In this document: positions 39,170 through 48,744 of the stretch, piece after piece | Position numbering within the stretch: position 1 is the stretch's first letter | Layout of the letters: each line of letters starts with the position of its first letter | DNA from: Novosphingobium sp. Rr 2-17 | GTDB taxonomy: Bacteria > Pseudomonadota > Alphaproteobacteria > Sphingomonadales > Sphingomonadaceae | Assembly: GCF_000272475.1 (NCBI RefSeq) | Contig: NZ_AKFJ01000086.1 | Coordinates: forward strand, 62,001 to 126,000 | Direction: 5' to 3' | Length of the DNA stretch: 64,000 bases | The notes under the pieces: model-generated | Database searches by the model: none | Seen by the model: the letters and a program-made list of their open reading frames with translations, nothing else | Told to the model about the DNA's origin: nothing | Made by a program: the position numbers and the translations under genes

Positions 39170-40564
39170 TTACTGCACCGCGCCGCCGCCAGTTGCGGTA
39201 TCCCCGCCCAGCGCTTCGTACACTTGGACTTGCGATACGAGCCGGTTGTACCGGTTCTGCACCAAGCTGCTAAGAGCCGTGCGCGTACGGTTCTGCGCAT
39301 CGAGAAGATCGCGCAAGGTGATGTAGCCGGCTCGGTAGCGGCGGTCGTAAAGCACTTCGGCTGCTCGCGCGGCGGTGTAGTTCTGCTCCAGCGATGTGGC
39401 TTGCAAGATGTACTGATCGCGCTCGGACAAGGCGGTTTGGGTGTCGCGCAGCGCATCGTAAAATGTCTGCCGGAAATTCTGCACCGCGATGTCGTAGTCC
39501 GCGCGCGCAACGCCGATGCCGAGGCGAATCTTCTCCGGGTTCAGTTCCGCCACCGAGATTGCGGCGCCCAGGCTGGCGAACGGATTGCTCAGGAAGCCGA
39601 GAAGTCCGGTGCTGCTGGAACCCAGGGAACCGGTGAGCGATAGCGAAGGGTAATAGCTGGCCGCCGTCGCGTCGCTGGTCGCCAGGGTGGAGCGCAGGCG
39701 CAGTTCGGCCGCGGCAAGGTCGGGGCGGCGCGAAAGCAACGAGGCGGGGAGGCCGGGGGCGATCGTGGGCAAATCCTGCGTCGGTAGGGTTTTGATATCC
39801 TCGCCGGTGTAGTCCTGCTGGTTCAGCAGCGCCGCCAGGGTCTTGATCGCTTGCACCCGCGCCTGGATCAACTGCGTTTGCGCCGCTTCTTGCGAGGCGA
39901 CGGTCTGTTCGGCATCGCGCACGTCGATGCGCGAGATCGCGCCGGCGGCGTATTGCTTGTTCACCAGGTCCAGCAGGCGGCGCACATAGGCGATGGAATC
40001 CGCGCCGATGGTGATCTGTTCGTTCGCGTAACCCAGTTGCCACCAGGCCTCCGCCGTGGTCGCGATCAGCGAGAGGCGGGTGGAGGCGAGGTCTTGCTCG
40101 GTGGCCTTTGCGGTCCACGAGGAGGCGTCGGCCTGGGCGCTCAGCTTGCCGAACAAGTCGAGTTCCCAGGAAGCATTGAGCGAGCCACTGCTACTCTTCG
40201 ACCATGGAGTTCCTCCGTCGAGCGCTTTGCTGGCAGACGACGAGGCACTGGCCGATCCGCTGGGGAACAGACCTTGCCGCGCCAGCGCCGCAGACATCCG
40301 CGCCTGCTTCAGGGTCAGGCCGGCGGCGGCCAAGTTGGCATTGCGCGCAAGGACTTGGTCCACCAACGCGGTCAGGCGTGGGTCGTCGAAGGTGTTCCAC
40401 CATTGCCCGCCCTGGGCCGCGCGGACGCCCAGAGGGGTGGCGTCGAAGCTGGTCGCGACGGGCAGTTCCGGCGCGGTGTAGCGCGTGTGGGTGAGCGAGG
40501 CGCAGCCGCTCGCCAGCAATGCGATGGCGGTCGATAAGGTGCAGATAAGGACGCGTTTAGGCAC
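39170..40564 (-). CDS. Efflux outer membrane lipoprotein of the MacAB-type pump
   Basis: About 464 residues from GTG 40564 (VPKRVLICTL); an upstream ATG would lie inside macB. Signal with lipobox LLASGCAS, then two efflux-channel repeats (WWNTFDDPRLTALVDQVLARNANL, WELDLFGKLSAQADASS, LSRRPDLAAAELRLRSTLA, YDRRYRAGYITLRDLLDAQNRTRT). Same family as the channel at 21638 but only distantly similar. It follows macB by 5 bases, so this operon carries its own TolC-like duct. Confidence 0.9.
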   Translation of the reverse strand: MPKRVLICTLSTAIALLASGCASLTHTRYTAPELPVATSFDATPLGVRAAQGGQWWNTFDDPRLTALVDQVLARNANLAAAGLTLKQARMSAALARQGLFPSGSASASSSASKALDGGTPWSKSSSGSLNASWELDLFGKLSAQADASSWTAKATEQDLASTRLSLIATTAEAWWQLGYANEQITIGADSIAYVRRLLDLVNKQYAAGAISRIDVRDAEQTVASQEAAQTQLIQARVQAIKTLAALLNQQDYTGEDIKTLPTQDLPTIAPGLPASLLSRRPDLAAAELRLRSTLATSDATAASYYPSLSLTGSLGSSSTGLLGFLSNPFASLGAAISVAELNPEKIRLGIGVARADYDIAVQNFRQTFYDALRDTQTALSERDQYILQATSLEQNYTAARAAEVLYDRRYRAGYITLRDLLDAQNRTRTALSSLVQNRYNRLVSQVQVYEALGGDTATGGGAVQ

Positions 40565-40569
40565 TGTTA

Positions 40570-42534
40570 TCAATCCCGCGAGAGGGCGTCGACCGGATCG
40601 AGCCTTGCGGCCCTGCGCGCCGGAAGGAACCCGAAGACCACGCCGATCAGGGTGGAACACGCAAAGGCGGCAACGATCGAGGTCGTCGAATAGATGAGCT
40701 TGAAGTTCGAGGGCAGGAACGAGAACGCCAGGCCGACCAGCATCGACAGGCCGACCCCGATCACGCCGCCGACCAGACATACCAGCACGGCTTCGATCAG
40801 AAACTGCTGGAGGATGTCCGATTGCCGGGCGCCCACGGCCATGCGCACGCCGATTTCGCTGGTGCGCTCAGTGACCGAGACGAGCATGATGTTCATCACG
40901 CCGATACCGCCGACGATGAGCGAGATCACCGCGATCGCCGCCACCAGCAAAGTCAGGGTCTGGGTGGCGCTGGTAATGGTCTGGCGGATTTCATCGGAGT
41001 TGGAGATGAAGAAGTCCTGGGTGCCGTGGCGCTTGGTCAGCACTTGCGTCACGGCGGCGGCGGCGGCATCGGTCGATACGTTGTCGGCCATGCGGACCGA
41101 GATGTTCGACAAATAGGTTTGTCCCAGCATCCGGCTCATCACCGTGGTGTAGGGGGCATAGACGGTCAGGCTGTCGCTGCCGCCAAAGCCTTGCTGCTGG
41201 GTGCCGACGATCCCGATCACCCGCATGGGCACGTTGCCCACCACCACGACTTTGCCGATCGCTTCCTCGCCGTTGGGGAACAGGGTCTTCTCGGAATTCT
41301 CGTCGATCACCGCGATTTGTTCGAGCTTGCGCACGTCGGAGGGGTCGAACACGGCGCCTTTGAGCAGTTCCAGGCCGCGCACCCGGAAGTATTCGCCGCC
41401 CACGCCGCTGACTTGCGCCGTGGCGGCAACGTTGCGGTAGCGCGCAGTGACGCTGGTCGAAACGCTGGGAGTGACGCTATCGACGTAGGAGAGTTCCGCC
41501 AAGGCGCTGGCATCGGAATCCTTGAGAGTCTGGATCTTGCCCGATCGCATGTCGCCAAAGCTTTTGCCGGGGAAGATCGTCAGCGTATTGGTGCCCAGCG
41601 TGGAGATTTGCGACAAGATGCGCTCTTGCGAGCCACGCCCCAGCGCCACCACCGACACCACCGAGGCGATGCCGATGATGATGCCCAGCATTGTCAGGAA
41701 TGTACGCAGCTTGTGGGCGGCCAGGGCCAGCACCGCCATCCGGAACGCCTCGCGAAAGCGATCGACCGCTTGCTGGAAGGCGCTGCCTGCAAGGACCGGT
41801 CGCTCGCGCACGGCGCGCACCGGCGCTGCTTCGCGGCGGCGGTCGGCGATGATGTCACCATCGCGAATCTCGATGATGCGCTCGGCGTGTTCGGCCACCT
41901 TCATGTCGTGGGTGACCAGGATGATGGTGTGGCCCTCGGTGTGCAACTCCTGGAGGATGCGCATCACTTCTTCGCCGCTGGCGCTGTCGAGTGCGCCGGT
42001 CGGCTCGTCGGCGAAGATCACCTCGCCGCCGTTCATCAGCGCGCGCGCGATTGAGACGCGCTGCTGCTGGCCGCCGGAAAGCTGGCCGGGGCGGTGGCCC
42101 ATGCGCTCGGCCAAGCCCAGCCGCGTGAGGATCTGGCGCGAGCGTTCGCCGCGCTGCGCACGCGCGGTTCCCGCGTAAACAGATGGAACTTCGACGTTGC
42201 CCGCAGCGCTCAGATCGCCAAGCAAGTGGTAGCGCTGGAAGATGAAGCCGAAATGCTCGCGCCGCAGCGCCGCCAGTTCGTCCGGCTCCAGATCGCTCGT
42301 GGCGCGCCCGCTAACCTTATAGGTGCCCGACGTGGGCCGGTCGAGGCAGCCCAGGATATTCATGAGGGTCGATTTACCCGAACCGGACTGGCCGACGATG
42401 GCCACCATTTCTCCGGCGGCAATCGTCAGGTTGATGTCCTTGAGCGCAGCGAATACTTCGTCGCCCGAAGGATATTCGCGGCGCACATGCGTCAGTTCGA
42501 GAAGCGGCGCCGGGGTGGCGGGAACATCGTTCAT
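40570..42534 (-). CDS. macB: MacB-type ABC exporter, fused ATPase and permease
   Basis: 654 residues. N-terminal ATPase with Walker A ([16 protein letters not shown]), signature [15 protein letters not shown], Walker [12 protein letters not shown], then a helix near residue 275, a long periplasmic MacB domain (about 300-520) and three C-terminal helices ([25 protein letters not shown] and after). MacB expels macrolides, peptides or siderophores from the periplasm through a TolC-like channel. macA lies upstream by 14 bases. Length and order match E. coli MacB. Confidence 0.94.
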   Translation of the reverse strand: MNDVPATPAPLLELTHVRREYPSGDEVFAALKDINLTIAAGEMVAIVGQSGSGKSTLMNILGCLDRPTSGTYKVSGRATSDLEPDELAALRREHFGFIFQRYHLLGDLSAAGNVEVPSVYAGTARAQRGERSRQILTRLGLAERMGHRPGQLSGGQQQRVSIARALMNGGEVIFADEPTGALDSASGEEVMRILQELHTEGHTIILVTHDMKVAEHAERIIEIRDGDIIADRRREAAPVRAVRERPVLAGSAFQQAVDRFREAFRMAVLALAAHKLRTFLTMLGIIIGIASVVSVVALGRGSQERILSQISTLGTNTLTIFPGKSFGDMRSGKIQTLKDSDASALAELSYVDSVTPSVSTSVTARYRNVAATAQVSGVGGEYFRVRGLELLKGAVFDPSDVRKLEQIAVIDENSEKTLFPNGEEAIGKVVVVGNVPMRVIGIVGTQQQGFGGSDSLTVYAPYTTVMSRMLGQTYLSNISVRMADNVSTDAAAAAVTQVLTKRHGTQDFFISNSDEIRQTITSATQTLTLLVAAIAVISLIVGGIGVMNIMLVSVTERTSEIGVRMAVGARQSDILQQFLIEAVLVCLVGGVIGVGLSMLVGLAFSFLPSNFKLIYSTTSIVAAFACSTLIGVVFGFLPARRAARLDPVDALSRD

Positions 42535-42548
42535 GATCGTTGGCCCCG

Positions 42549-43754
42549 TCAGAACATGCCTCCGGGCGGACCGCCACCCGGACGTCCACCGGCGCCGGCC
42601 TTGGCCTCGCCGACGACGACTTGCTCGCCTTCCTTCAGGCCGCTCAGCACTTCGACATTGACGTTGTTGTCCAGCCCGGTGCGGACCTTGCGGCTTTCAA
42701 TCTGCCCGTCCTCGGTTTTCACCCGCACTGGATAAGTGCCGTCCGGGTTCTTCGCGCCGAGCGCGGTCGAAGGGATGAACAGCGCGTTGGGGTGGCGGGC
42801 GAGAACGATGGTGACTTTGGCGGTCATCAGCGCGCGCAGGCGGCCATCGGCATTGGGCACGTCGAACAACGCATTGTAATAGATCGCCGAACTGGACGTC
42901 GATGACGAGGAACTGCTTGTCTGGGTGCTGGAATTGACCTCATCGACGATCGATTCCGGTGCCGGCTCGACCAGCCGCAGCGTGCTTTCATACTTCTTGT
43001 CGGGGTCGCCCAGGATGGTGAAGTACGCTGGCTGACCCTGCTTCACGTTGATGACGTCAGCTTCGGACACTTCGGCCTTGATCGTCATCTGGTCCAGCTT
43101 TGCCAGGACGACGATGGTCGGTGCGGATTGGACCGCGTTCACCGTCTGGCCCTGCTTGGTGACGATCGCGACCACGACGCCATCCATCGGCGCGGTGATG
43201 CGGGTGAACCGCAAGTTCACTTCCGCCGTGTTGACGGCCACTTGCGAGGCAAGGATCTGCGCCTTGAGCGCATCGTAGCTGGCCTGCGCCGCCTGGAAAT
43301 CGGCCCGCGCGGATTCGAAATCGGCCTGCGATGTCGCCTCGCCCGCCCCCAATGCCTGCTGGCGGGCATACGCCAGCTTTTTCTGAGCCAAAGTCGCGGC
43401 GCTGCTGGCAAGCTGGGCCTGGACGTTGGCAAGATCGGCTTGCGCGGTCCTCAGCGAGTTGGTCGCGGTGCGAGCATCCACCTCGGCGATCAGATCGCCC
43501 GCTTTGACGGTATCGCCGATCGCGACGTTGAGCTTTTCGATCCGCCCGGAAGCCTGCGAGCCCACGCCGACCAATTGCCCCGGCTCCAAGGTGCCGGTGG
43601 CCTCGACAGTCTTCTCGAATGTCCCGCGCTGTACTTTGGTAGTCGCAACGTCAGGCTGTTCCGGTGCGGCCAGGAACAGCTTCCAGGTTAGGAAAGCAAG
43701 TACCAGCACGAGGACGACAGCGCCCACGATAAGGAAACGACGGTTTTTCAGCAT
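42549..43754 (-). CDS. macA: MacA-type periplasmic adaptor
   Basis: 401 residues from ATG 43754 ([10 protein letters not shown]). One N-terminal helix, then the adaptor body: lipoyl half ([26 protein letters not shown]), alpha-hairpin (about 95-195), [19 protein letters not shown] and barrel. A Ser/Thr-rich stretch ([15 protein letters not shown]) in the membrane-proximal domain is unusual. It partners MacB and the lipoprotein channel; all three genes are in one operon with short gaps. An inverted repeat about 80 bases upstream may be a regulator site. Confidence 0.92.
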   Translation of the reverse strand: MLKNRRFLIVGAVVLVLVLAFLTWKLFLAAPEQPDVATTKVQRGTFEKTVEATGTLEPGQLVGVGSQASGRIEKLNVAIGDTVKAGDLIAEVDARTATNSLRTAQADLANVQAQLASSAATLAQKKLAYARQQALGAGEATSQADFESARADFQAAQASYDALKAQILASQVAVNTAEVNLRFTRITAPMDGVVVAIVTKQGQTVNAVQSAPTIVVLAKLDQMTIKAEVSEADVINVKQGQPAYFTILGDPDKKYESTLRLVEPAPESIVDEVNSSTQTSSSSSSTSSSAIYYNALFDVPNADGRLRALMTAKVTIVLARHPNALFIPSTALGAKNPDGTYPVRVKTEDGQIESRKVRTGLDNNVNVEVLSGLKEGEQVVVGEAKAGAGGRPGGGPPGGMF

Positions 43755-43833
43755 GATTTTCCGATTGGAGTGTCCGGCCCAAAGACGAACCAGGACGCTA
43801 TGCGGACAGCGCTGCTGCGTAAATCCAACAAAG

Positions 43834-43849
43834 TGTACTTTTTTGTACA
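43834..43849 (-). promoter_or_regulatory. Inverted repeat upstream of macA
   Basis: TGTAC-TTTTTT-GTACA is a perfect 5-base inverted repeat around a T-run, 80 bases before macA. TetR-family and related repressors of efflux pumps often bind such sites. No regulator gene adjoins, so the partner is unknown. Confidence 0.4.
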
Positions 43850-44296
43850 GGTTTAAACTTCGATCGCTCAACGTCGAGTACGATGTCTCCGACGCGATGT
43901 TGGTATACGCCAACGCCTGCGCTCGCGACGGTTCAGAACAACGCATATACGGCGGCTTCAACATCACCGACGCGGCGACCGGGCCAGCCGCGCACATTCA
44001 AAACGTCGATCTCTGCGGACTTCTAAGCGTTTGCGTTTCCTGACAGGCCAGCCGCGAAAAGCTGGCTGTTGGTGGGCGTAGAAAATCTTGGCGTTGACCT
44101 GAAGTTGTCGACCAAATAGGTAGAGAGCGTCCAAGCGGAACTGGCCAGGTTCGTTTGGAGACACCATCTGGCCCGCGGCTTTTGAATGGGAAGCAGCTTG
44201 CCCCGCGTCAACAAAGGCTAAAGCGCGCGATGCTTCAGGCGACCACGCCAGGCTCGTGTTCCCCTCACGGCTACGATGAGGTGATACGATGCGTAT

Positions 44297-44430
44297 GATG
44301 AAGACCCTTTGATCTCACGGCAGGAGCCGGGCCCTCGTTCCACCGAACCGGGCCCAGCCTGAACGCACGCGTTCTCGCGCCGCCCTCCCGTGGGCAACGC
44401 GAGGCCCGGCTCCTGCCGACAGATTTCATC
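44297..44430 (+). ncRNA. Rod-shaped structured RNA candidate (6S-like architecture)
   Basis: The 927-base gap between macA and cysA has no convincing gene. Within it GGCAGGAGCCGGGCC (44319-44333) pairs perfectly with GGCCCGGCTCCTGCC (44403-44417). The stem is prolonged outside by GATCT/AGATT and GATGAA/TTCATC. Inside are an open region starting GTTCCACCGAACC, a side hairpin GCCC-TCCCGT-GGGC (44382-44395) and an apical hairpin GAACG-CACG-CGTTC. A long closing stem, a central bubble with a small 3' side hairpin and an upper stem is the plan of 6S RNA. Strand is chosen because a T-tailed terminator lies downstream on plus; the minus strand folds equally. Identity is a proposal only. Confidence 0.45.
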
Positions 44431-44530
44431 GGATGAATTTGCATTCCGCTTTCACCGACACCCGTGTGCAACGAGAGGTAAGACGTACTGCGCGACGATT
44501 GATTATTTCTGCGAATCCTAATCCACCTTT

Positions 44531-44562
44531 GGCGGCCCGCGCATGCGTTGGCCGCCTTTTTT
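44531..44562 (+). terminator. Rho-independent terminator
   Basis: GGCGGCC (44531-44537) pairs with GGCCGCC (44550-44556), followed at once by six T. This is a classic intrinsic terminator for plus-strand transcription, yet no plus-strand gene precedes it for several kilobases, so a noncoding transcript probably ends here. Confidence 0.8.
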
Positions 44563-44605
44563 GCTTCAAGCCCCGTCCATCGCCAACTGAGAGCGTCCAT
44601 CGCCA

Positions 44606-44640
44606 AAAGGGAGCGGCGGAAGGTATCCGCCGCTCCCTTT
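44606..44640 (-). terminator. Terminator of the sulfate transporter operon
   Basis: AAAGGGAGCGGCGGA (44606-44620) and TCCGCCGCTCCCTTT (44626-44640) pair over 15 bases with a 5-base loop. It lies 42 bases beyond the cysA stop, and on the minus strand the stem ends in a TTTT run. It would also stop plus-strand transcripts. Confidence 0.85.
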
Positions 44641-44681
44641 GCGCTTTCCCATCGATCCTGTGGATCGCGTAGTTCGGTAGA

Positions 44682-45644
44682 TCAGGCGGTCTCGCCGGCG
44701 GCGAAGCGACGTTCGCGGCGTGGTTGGATGCGCACGGTTTCCCCCAGCGTCGGCGGGGCCAGCGATGCGTCGAGGTCGAACTCGACCACGCGCTCGTTGC
44801 CATCAATCGTGCCTTCGACGCGCCAGTTGCCGGCCTTGCGGAACACGTTGTCCACCAGCACCGGCAGGCCGCCGTCCTGCACCAGTTCGATGTCGTGCGG
44901 GCGCACATGAAGGCCGCCGGGAAGCTGGTTGGTCTCGCCCACGAAGTTCGAGACGAACGGGCTGGCCGGCTCCATGTAGACTTGCTCGGGCGTGCCGACT
45001 TGTTCGATCTTGCCATGGTCCATCACCACCACGCGATCCGCCAATTCCAAGGCTTCTTCCTGGTCGTGGGTGACGAAGATACTGGTCAGGCCCATGCGGG
45101 TGTGCAGATCGCGCAGCCAGCGGCGCAAGTCCTTGCGGACCTTGGCATCGAGCGCGCCGAATGGTTCGTCCAGCAACAGCAATTGCGGCTCGATCGCGAG
45201 CGCGCGGGCGAGGGCGACGCGTTGGCGCTGGCCGCCCGAGAGCTGACCCGGATAGCGGCTGCCCAGGCCTTCGAGCTGAACCAGGCGCAGCAGTTCGTCG
45301 GCGCGCGCGCGGATCTCGGCCTTGGGCGGACGACCCTTGCGGCGCACGGAAAGGCCGAACGCGACGTTCTCCGCCACCGTCATGTGCTTGAACAGCGCAT
45401 ATTGCTGGAACACGAAGCCAACGCGGCGCTCGCCCACCGAGCGGTCCGAAACGTCTTCGCCGTCGAACAGAACTTCGCCCGAGTCCTGGAATTCGAGGCC
45501 GGCGATGATCCGCAGCAAGGTTGTCTTGCCCGAACCCGAAGGGCCGAGCAGCGCCACGAATTCGCCGGGCTGGATGTCCAGGTCGATGCCATGGAGCGCC
45601 GCGAAACTGCCGAAGCGCTTGGTGATGTTCTGGACGCTAATCAA
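44682..45644 (-). CDS. cysA: Sulfate/thiosulfate ABC transporter ATPase
   Basis: 320 residues. Walker [22 protein letters not shown]-loop [14 protein letters not shown], signature [19 protein letters not shown], Walker [20 protein letters not shown], and switch His in [15 protein letters not shown] identify the CysA/PotA group. The C-terminal 80 residues are the short TOBE-like regulatory region ([13 protein letters not shown]). It powers sulfate import with CysW and CysT. ATG overlaps the cysW stop by 4 bases. Last gene of the operon, followed by a strong terminator. Confidence 0.95.
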   Translation of the reverse strand: MISVQNITKRFGSFAALHGIDLDIQPGEFVALLGPSGSGKTTLLRIIAGLEFQDSGEVLFDGEDVSDRSVGERRVGFVFQQYALFKHMTVAENVAFGLSVRRKGRPPKAEIRARADELLRLVQLEGLGSRYPGQLSGGQRQRVALARALAIEPQLLLLDEPFGALDAKVRKDLRRWLRDLHTRMGLTSIFVTHDQEEALELADRVVVMDHGKIEQVGTPEQVYMEPASPFVSNFVGETNQLPGGLHVRPHDIELVQDGGLPVLVDNVFRKAGNWRVEGTIDGNERVVEFDLDASLAPPTLGETVRIQPRRERRFAAGETA

Positions 45645-46480
45645 TGCTTTGCGCTCCCATGAATGTTATAGCGCCATTCCAGCACGGTCTTGGCGACGAG
45701 CGTCACCAAGGCCAGCCCGGCCAGCAGCGAGGCGACGGCGAACGCGCCTACGAAGTCGTATTCGTTATACAGGATCTCGACGTGCAGCGGCATGGTGTTG
45801 GTCTCACCCCGGATGTGGCCAGAGACGACCGAGACCGCGCCGAACTCGCCCATGGCGCGGGCATTGCACAGCAGCACCCCGTACAGCAGGCCCCAGCGGA
45901 TGTTGGGCAGCGTCACCCGGCGGAAGGTTTGCCAGCCATTGGCGCCCAGCGACAGCGCGGCCTCTTCCTCGTCCTTGCCTTGCTCCATCATCAGCGGGAT
46001 CAACTCGCGCGCGACGAAGGGGAAGGTAATGAACACGGTTGCGAGCACGATGCCCGGAACCGCGAAGATGACCTTGAGGTCATGCTCGGCAAGCCAGGGG
46101 CCAAGAAAGCCATTGGCGCCGAACAGCAGCACGAAGATCAGGCCCGACACCACCGGCGAGACCGAGAACGGCAGGTCGATGAACGAGATCAGCAGGCTTT
46201 TGCCGGGGAACTGGAACTTGGTGATCGCCCAACTCGCAGCCAGGCCGAACACGAGGTTGAGCGGCACGCTGATCGCGGCGATCAGCAGTGTCAGCTTCAT
46301 GGCGGAGATCGCGTCGTCGGTGGTGACGGCATCGAAGAACGCGCCGATCCCTTGCTTCAGCGCTTCGCTGAACACGGCGACCAAGGGCAGCAGCAGGAAA
46401 AAGCTGAGGAAGGCGAGCGCGATGCCGATCAGCACGAACTGCAGCGCGCGGCTTTCGGTGGTTGAGTTGCGCGCGCTCAT
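45641..46480 (-). CDS. cysW: Sulfate ABC transporter permease CysW
   Basis: 279 residues, six helices, BPD transporter fold. The coupling-helix motif [31 protein letters not shown] that contacts CysA is clear, and [31 protein letters not shown] is characteristic of CysW. It overlaps cysT and cysA by 4 bases on either side. With CysT it forms the membrane channel for sulfate. Confidence 0.95.
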   Translation of the reverse strand: MSARNSTTESRALQFVLIGIALAFLSFFLLLPLVAVFSEALKQGIGAFFDAVTTDDAISAMKLTLLIAAISVPLNLVFGLAASWAITKFQFPGKSLLISFIDLPFSVSPVVSGLIFVLLFGANGFLGPWLAEHDLKVIFAVPGIVLATVFITFPFVARELIPLMMEQGKDEEEAALSLGANGWQTFRRVTLPNIRWGLLYGVLLCNARAMGEFGAVSVVSGHIRGETNTMPLHVEILYNEYDFVGAFAVASLLAGLALVTLVAKTVLEWRYNIHGSAKH

Positions 46481-47331
46481 GCTCCGTATCTCCGGCGATG
46501 GACCGCTTGCAGCACATTAAGCGCCAGCAGGATGGCGAACGAGGCGAGCATCATGACCGTCGCGATCGCGGTGGCGCCGTTGTAGGCGTATTGCTCAAGC
46601 TGGGTGACGATCAGCAGCGGTGCGATTTCGGTGCGACCGGGCATGTTGCCCGAGATGAAGATGACTGAGCCATACTCACCCACGCCGCGCGCAAAGGCGA
46701 GCGCGAAGCCGGTCAGCAGTGCTGGGAAGATCGCGGGGAAGATCACGCGGGCGAAGGTCTGGAAGCGATTGGCCCCCAGCGTCGCGGCGGCTTCTTCCAC
46801 GTCCTTGCCCAGGTCCGCCAGCACCGGCTCGACCGAGCGGACGACGAAGGGCAGGCCGATGAACACCAGCGCCACGGTGATGCCGGTGGCAGTGAACGCA
46901 ATCTTGATCCCCAGCGGATCGAGGAACTGGCCGACCCAGCCGCTCGGCGCGTAGATCGCGGTGAGCGCGATGCCGGCAACTGCGGTGGGCAGGGCGAACG
47001 GCAAATCCACCAGCGCGCTGACTATGCGGTGGCCCGGGAACGTATACCGCACCAGCACCCAGGCTACGAGCAGCCCGAACACGGCGTTGACCAGTCCCGC
47101 CGCCGCCGCCGTGCCGAAGCTGAGGCGATAGGCGGCCAGCGCGCGCGGCGAGAAGCCGACCGCGAGGAATTCGTGCCAGCCCATGCCGGCGGTCTTGAGG
47201 AAGATCGCGGCGATCGGGATCAGCACGATCAGCGTCAGCCACGCCAGGGTGAAGCCAAAGGTCAGCCCGAAGCCGGGCAGCACCGAAGGCTGGCGCCAGC
47301 TACGGCGTCTTGCGAGGGGAAGTGCGGTCAT
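46477..47331 (-). CDS. cysT: Sulfate ABC transporter permease CysT
   Basis: 284 residues, six helices. Coupling motif [30 protein letters not shown] and [29 protein letters not shown] are typical of CysT (CysU). N-terminus [31 protein letters not shown] is the first helix. It starts 27 bases after the binding-protein stop and overlaps cysW. Confidence 0.95.
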   Translation of the reverse strand: MTALPLARRRSWRQPSVLPGFGLTFGFTLAWLTLIVLIPIAAIFLKTAGMGWHEFLAVGFSPRALAAYRLSFGTAAAAGLVNAVFGLLVAWVLVRYTFPGHRIVSALVDLPFALPTAVAGIALTAIYAPSGWVGQFLDPLGIKIAFTATGITVALVFIGLPFVVRSVEPVLADLGKDVEEAAATLGANRFQTFARVIFPAIFPALLTGFALAFARGVGEYGSVIFISGNMPGRTEIAPLLIVTQLEQYAYNGATAIATVMMLASFAILLALNVLQAVHRRRYGA

Positions 47332-47358
47332 CTGCAGTGGTCTGCTCGATCGATCACG

Positions 47359-48384
47359 TTACTTCTTGATCGTGGAGACGCGGTCGAACACGCCGCCATC
47401 GTCGAAGAACTGCTTCTGGACCTTGCGCCAGCCGCCGAAATCCTTGTCGATGGTGACCATCGGCACTTCGGGGAAGTTCGCCTTGAACTGCTCGGCGATC
47501 TTGGGATCGCGTGGGCGGTAGAAGTTGCGCGCGATCGCGACCTGGGCCTCGGGCGTATAGAGATAATCGAGGTAGGCCTTCGAGACTTCTTCGGTGCCGT
47601 GCTTCTTGGCGTTGGCGGCGATGACTGCCACCGGCGGCTCGGCCAGGATCGAGATCGAGGGCACGACGATCTGGAATTTGCCCTTGCCCAGTTCCTTCTC
47701 GGCCAGGAACGCTTCGTTCTCCCAGGTCAGCAGGACGTCGCCGATGCCACGCTCGACGAAAGTGGTGGTCGATCCGCGCGCGCCGCTATCCAGCACGGGC
47801 ACGTGGGCGAACAGGTTCTTGACGTAAGCCTCTGCGGCCTGGTCAGACCCGCCGACCTTGCGGCCATAGGCATAAGCGGCCAGGAAGTTCCAGCGCGCAC
47901 CGCCGCCGGTCTTGGGGTTGGCGGTGATGACTTCGACGCCCGGCTTCACCAGGTCGCCCCAGTCCTTGATGCCCTTGGGATTGCCCTTGCGCACCAGGAA
48001 CACGATGGTCGAGGTATAGGGCGAGGCGTTGTCGGGGAAGGCTTTCTGCCAATCCGCCGGCAGCAGCTTGGCCTTGTCGGCGATGGCGTCGATGTCATAG
48101 GCCAGGGCGAGCGTGGCGACGTCGGCATCAAGGCCGTCGATGATCGCGCGGCTCTGCTTGCCAGAACCGCCATGGCTCATCCGGAAGGTAACATCCTGGC
48201 CGGTCTTCTTTTTCCAGTATGCGGCGAAGGCGGGGTTAATCGCCTCGTACAGCTCCCGCGTGGGGTCGTAGCTGACGTTGGTGATCTGGACCTTTCCGTC
48301 CTTGTTGCCGCTGCTGCCCGAACAAGCGGGAAGGAGCAGGGCAAGTCCCAGGGCGGCGGCGCGCAGGGTCGCAAATCGGGTCAT
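47359..48384 (-). CDS. sbp: Sulfate-binding periplasmic protein
   Basis: 341 residues from ATG 48384, chosen for AGGAGA 8 bases upstream; an ATG at 48438 has none. The signal peptide ends [11 protein letters not shown], so it may be a lipoprotein, unusual for Sbp/CysP. The mature part is a standard sulfate binder: [65 protein letters not shown] and [16 protein letters not shown]. It captures sulfate for CysTWA. First gene of the operon, preceded by a leader of about 220 bases. Confidence 0.93.
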   Translation of the reverse strand: MTRFATLRAAALGLALLLPACSGSSGNKDGKVQITNVSYDPTRELYEAINPAFAAYWKKKTGQDVTFRMSHGGSGKQSRAIIDGLDADVATLALAYDIDAIADKAKLLPADWQKAFPDNASPYTSTIVFLVRKGNPKGIKDWGDLVKPGVEVITANPKTGGGARWNFLAAYAYGRKVGGSDQAAEAYVKNLFAHVPVLDSGARGSTTTFVERGIGDVLLTWENEAFLAEKELGKGKFQIVVPSISILAEPPVAVIAANAKKHGTEEVSKAYLDYLYTPEAQVAIARNFYRPRDPKIAEQFKANFPEVPMVTIDKDFGGWRKVQKQFFDDGGVFDRVSTIKK

Positions 48385-48499
48385 CGTCTTGTCTCCTGGC
48401 GGTCTGGACGAACGAGTTCGGACGCGGTTCATAAGCAATGGGTTGGTGAGACGCCAGCGCTTAGCAGGCGCCCCGCGGGGTCAGAGGCGGTCGGCAGTG

Positions 48500-48533
48500 C
48501 TCGCAATCGGTTGGAAAACCGATGCGGCGCGAG
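48500..48533 (-). promoter_or_regulatory. Structured leader hairpin of the sulfate operon
   Basis: In the sbp leader ATCGGTT-TTCC-AACCGAT makes a perfect 7-base-pair hairpin with a 4-base loop (48506-48523), set on an outer CTCGC/GCGAG stem (48529-48533 with 48500-48504). Such a stem-internal loop-stem in a 219-base leader suggests RNA-level control. A leader motif upstream of sulfate transporters has been described in alphaproteobacteria (named sul1, from memory); identity is not shown here. Confidence 0.45.
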
Positions 48534-48609
48534 ACCGTTCCCCTGAACCGCCCCGTGAGAACGGACGCCTGTTCATGCGATTGCGTGCTTTTACTGCCCA
48601 CCAGCAAGG

Positions 48610-48638
48610 CTCATAAAGTCAACCTATGAAGTTGACAA
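48610..48638 (-). promoter_or_regulatory. Promoter of the sulfate operon with an overlapping operator
   Basis: On the minus strand TTGTCA (48633-48638) and TATGAG (48610-48615) are separated by 17 bases and would start RNA near 48603. A perfect inverted repeat GTCAAC-N7-GTTGAC (48618-48636) fills the spacer, the usual place for a repressor. The regulator is unknown. Confidence 0.55.
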
Positions 48639-48701
48639 TCAGCCAGCGGCAAAAGGTTGCCTTTGCCCAACCATAAGCATTCTTTCCGGTGGCAAAGCTT
48701 G

Positions 48702-48737
48702 GACCGGGGGCCAGCTTTGTTGCGCCGGCCCCCGGTC
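48702..48737 (-). terminator. Terminator after the aldo/keto reductase gene
   Basis: GACCGGGGGCC (48702-48712) pairs with GGCCCCCGGTC (48727-48737), 11 GC-rich base pairs, 8 bases beyond the stop of the last lig-operon gene. The T-run is short. The rest of this gap, 48640-48700, shows nothing clear. Confidence 0.6.
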
Positions 48738-48744
48738 TGTGCCG

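Noticed and set aside
43964..44214. Two overlapping short minus-strand frames (63-67 codons) upstream of macA
   Set aside because: No ribosome site, no recognisable motif and both frames look equally poor. They may be remnants but I cannot support a gene or pseudogene.
44297..44430. The structured RNA as tmRNA, SRP RNA or RNase P RNA
   Set aside because: No tag-peptide frame, no SRP apical GGAAG-type motif and no RNase P conserved core are present; only the overall 6S-like rod fits.
44682..48384. The ABC operon as a molybdate or phosphate importer
   Set aside because: The binding protein has the sulfate-binder segments ([26 protein letters not shown]) and there are two separate permeases of CysT and CysW type.
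48480..48580. A 31-codon reading frame in the sulfate-operon leader as a possible leader peptide
   Set aside because: It overlaps the hairpin, has no Cys or Met run and no good ribosome site, so a regulatory peptide cannot be supported.
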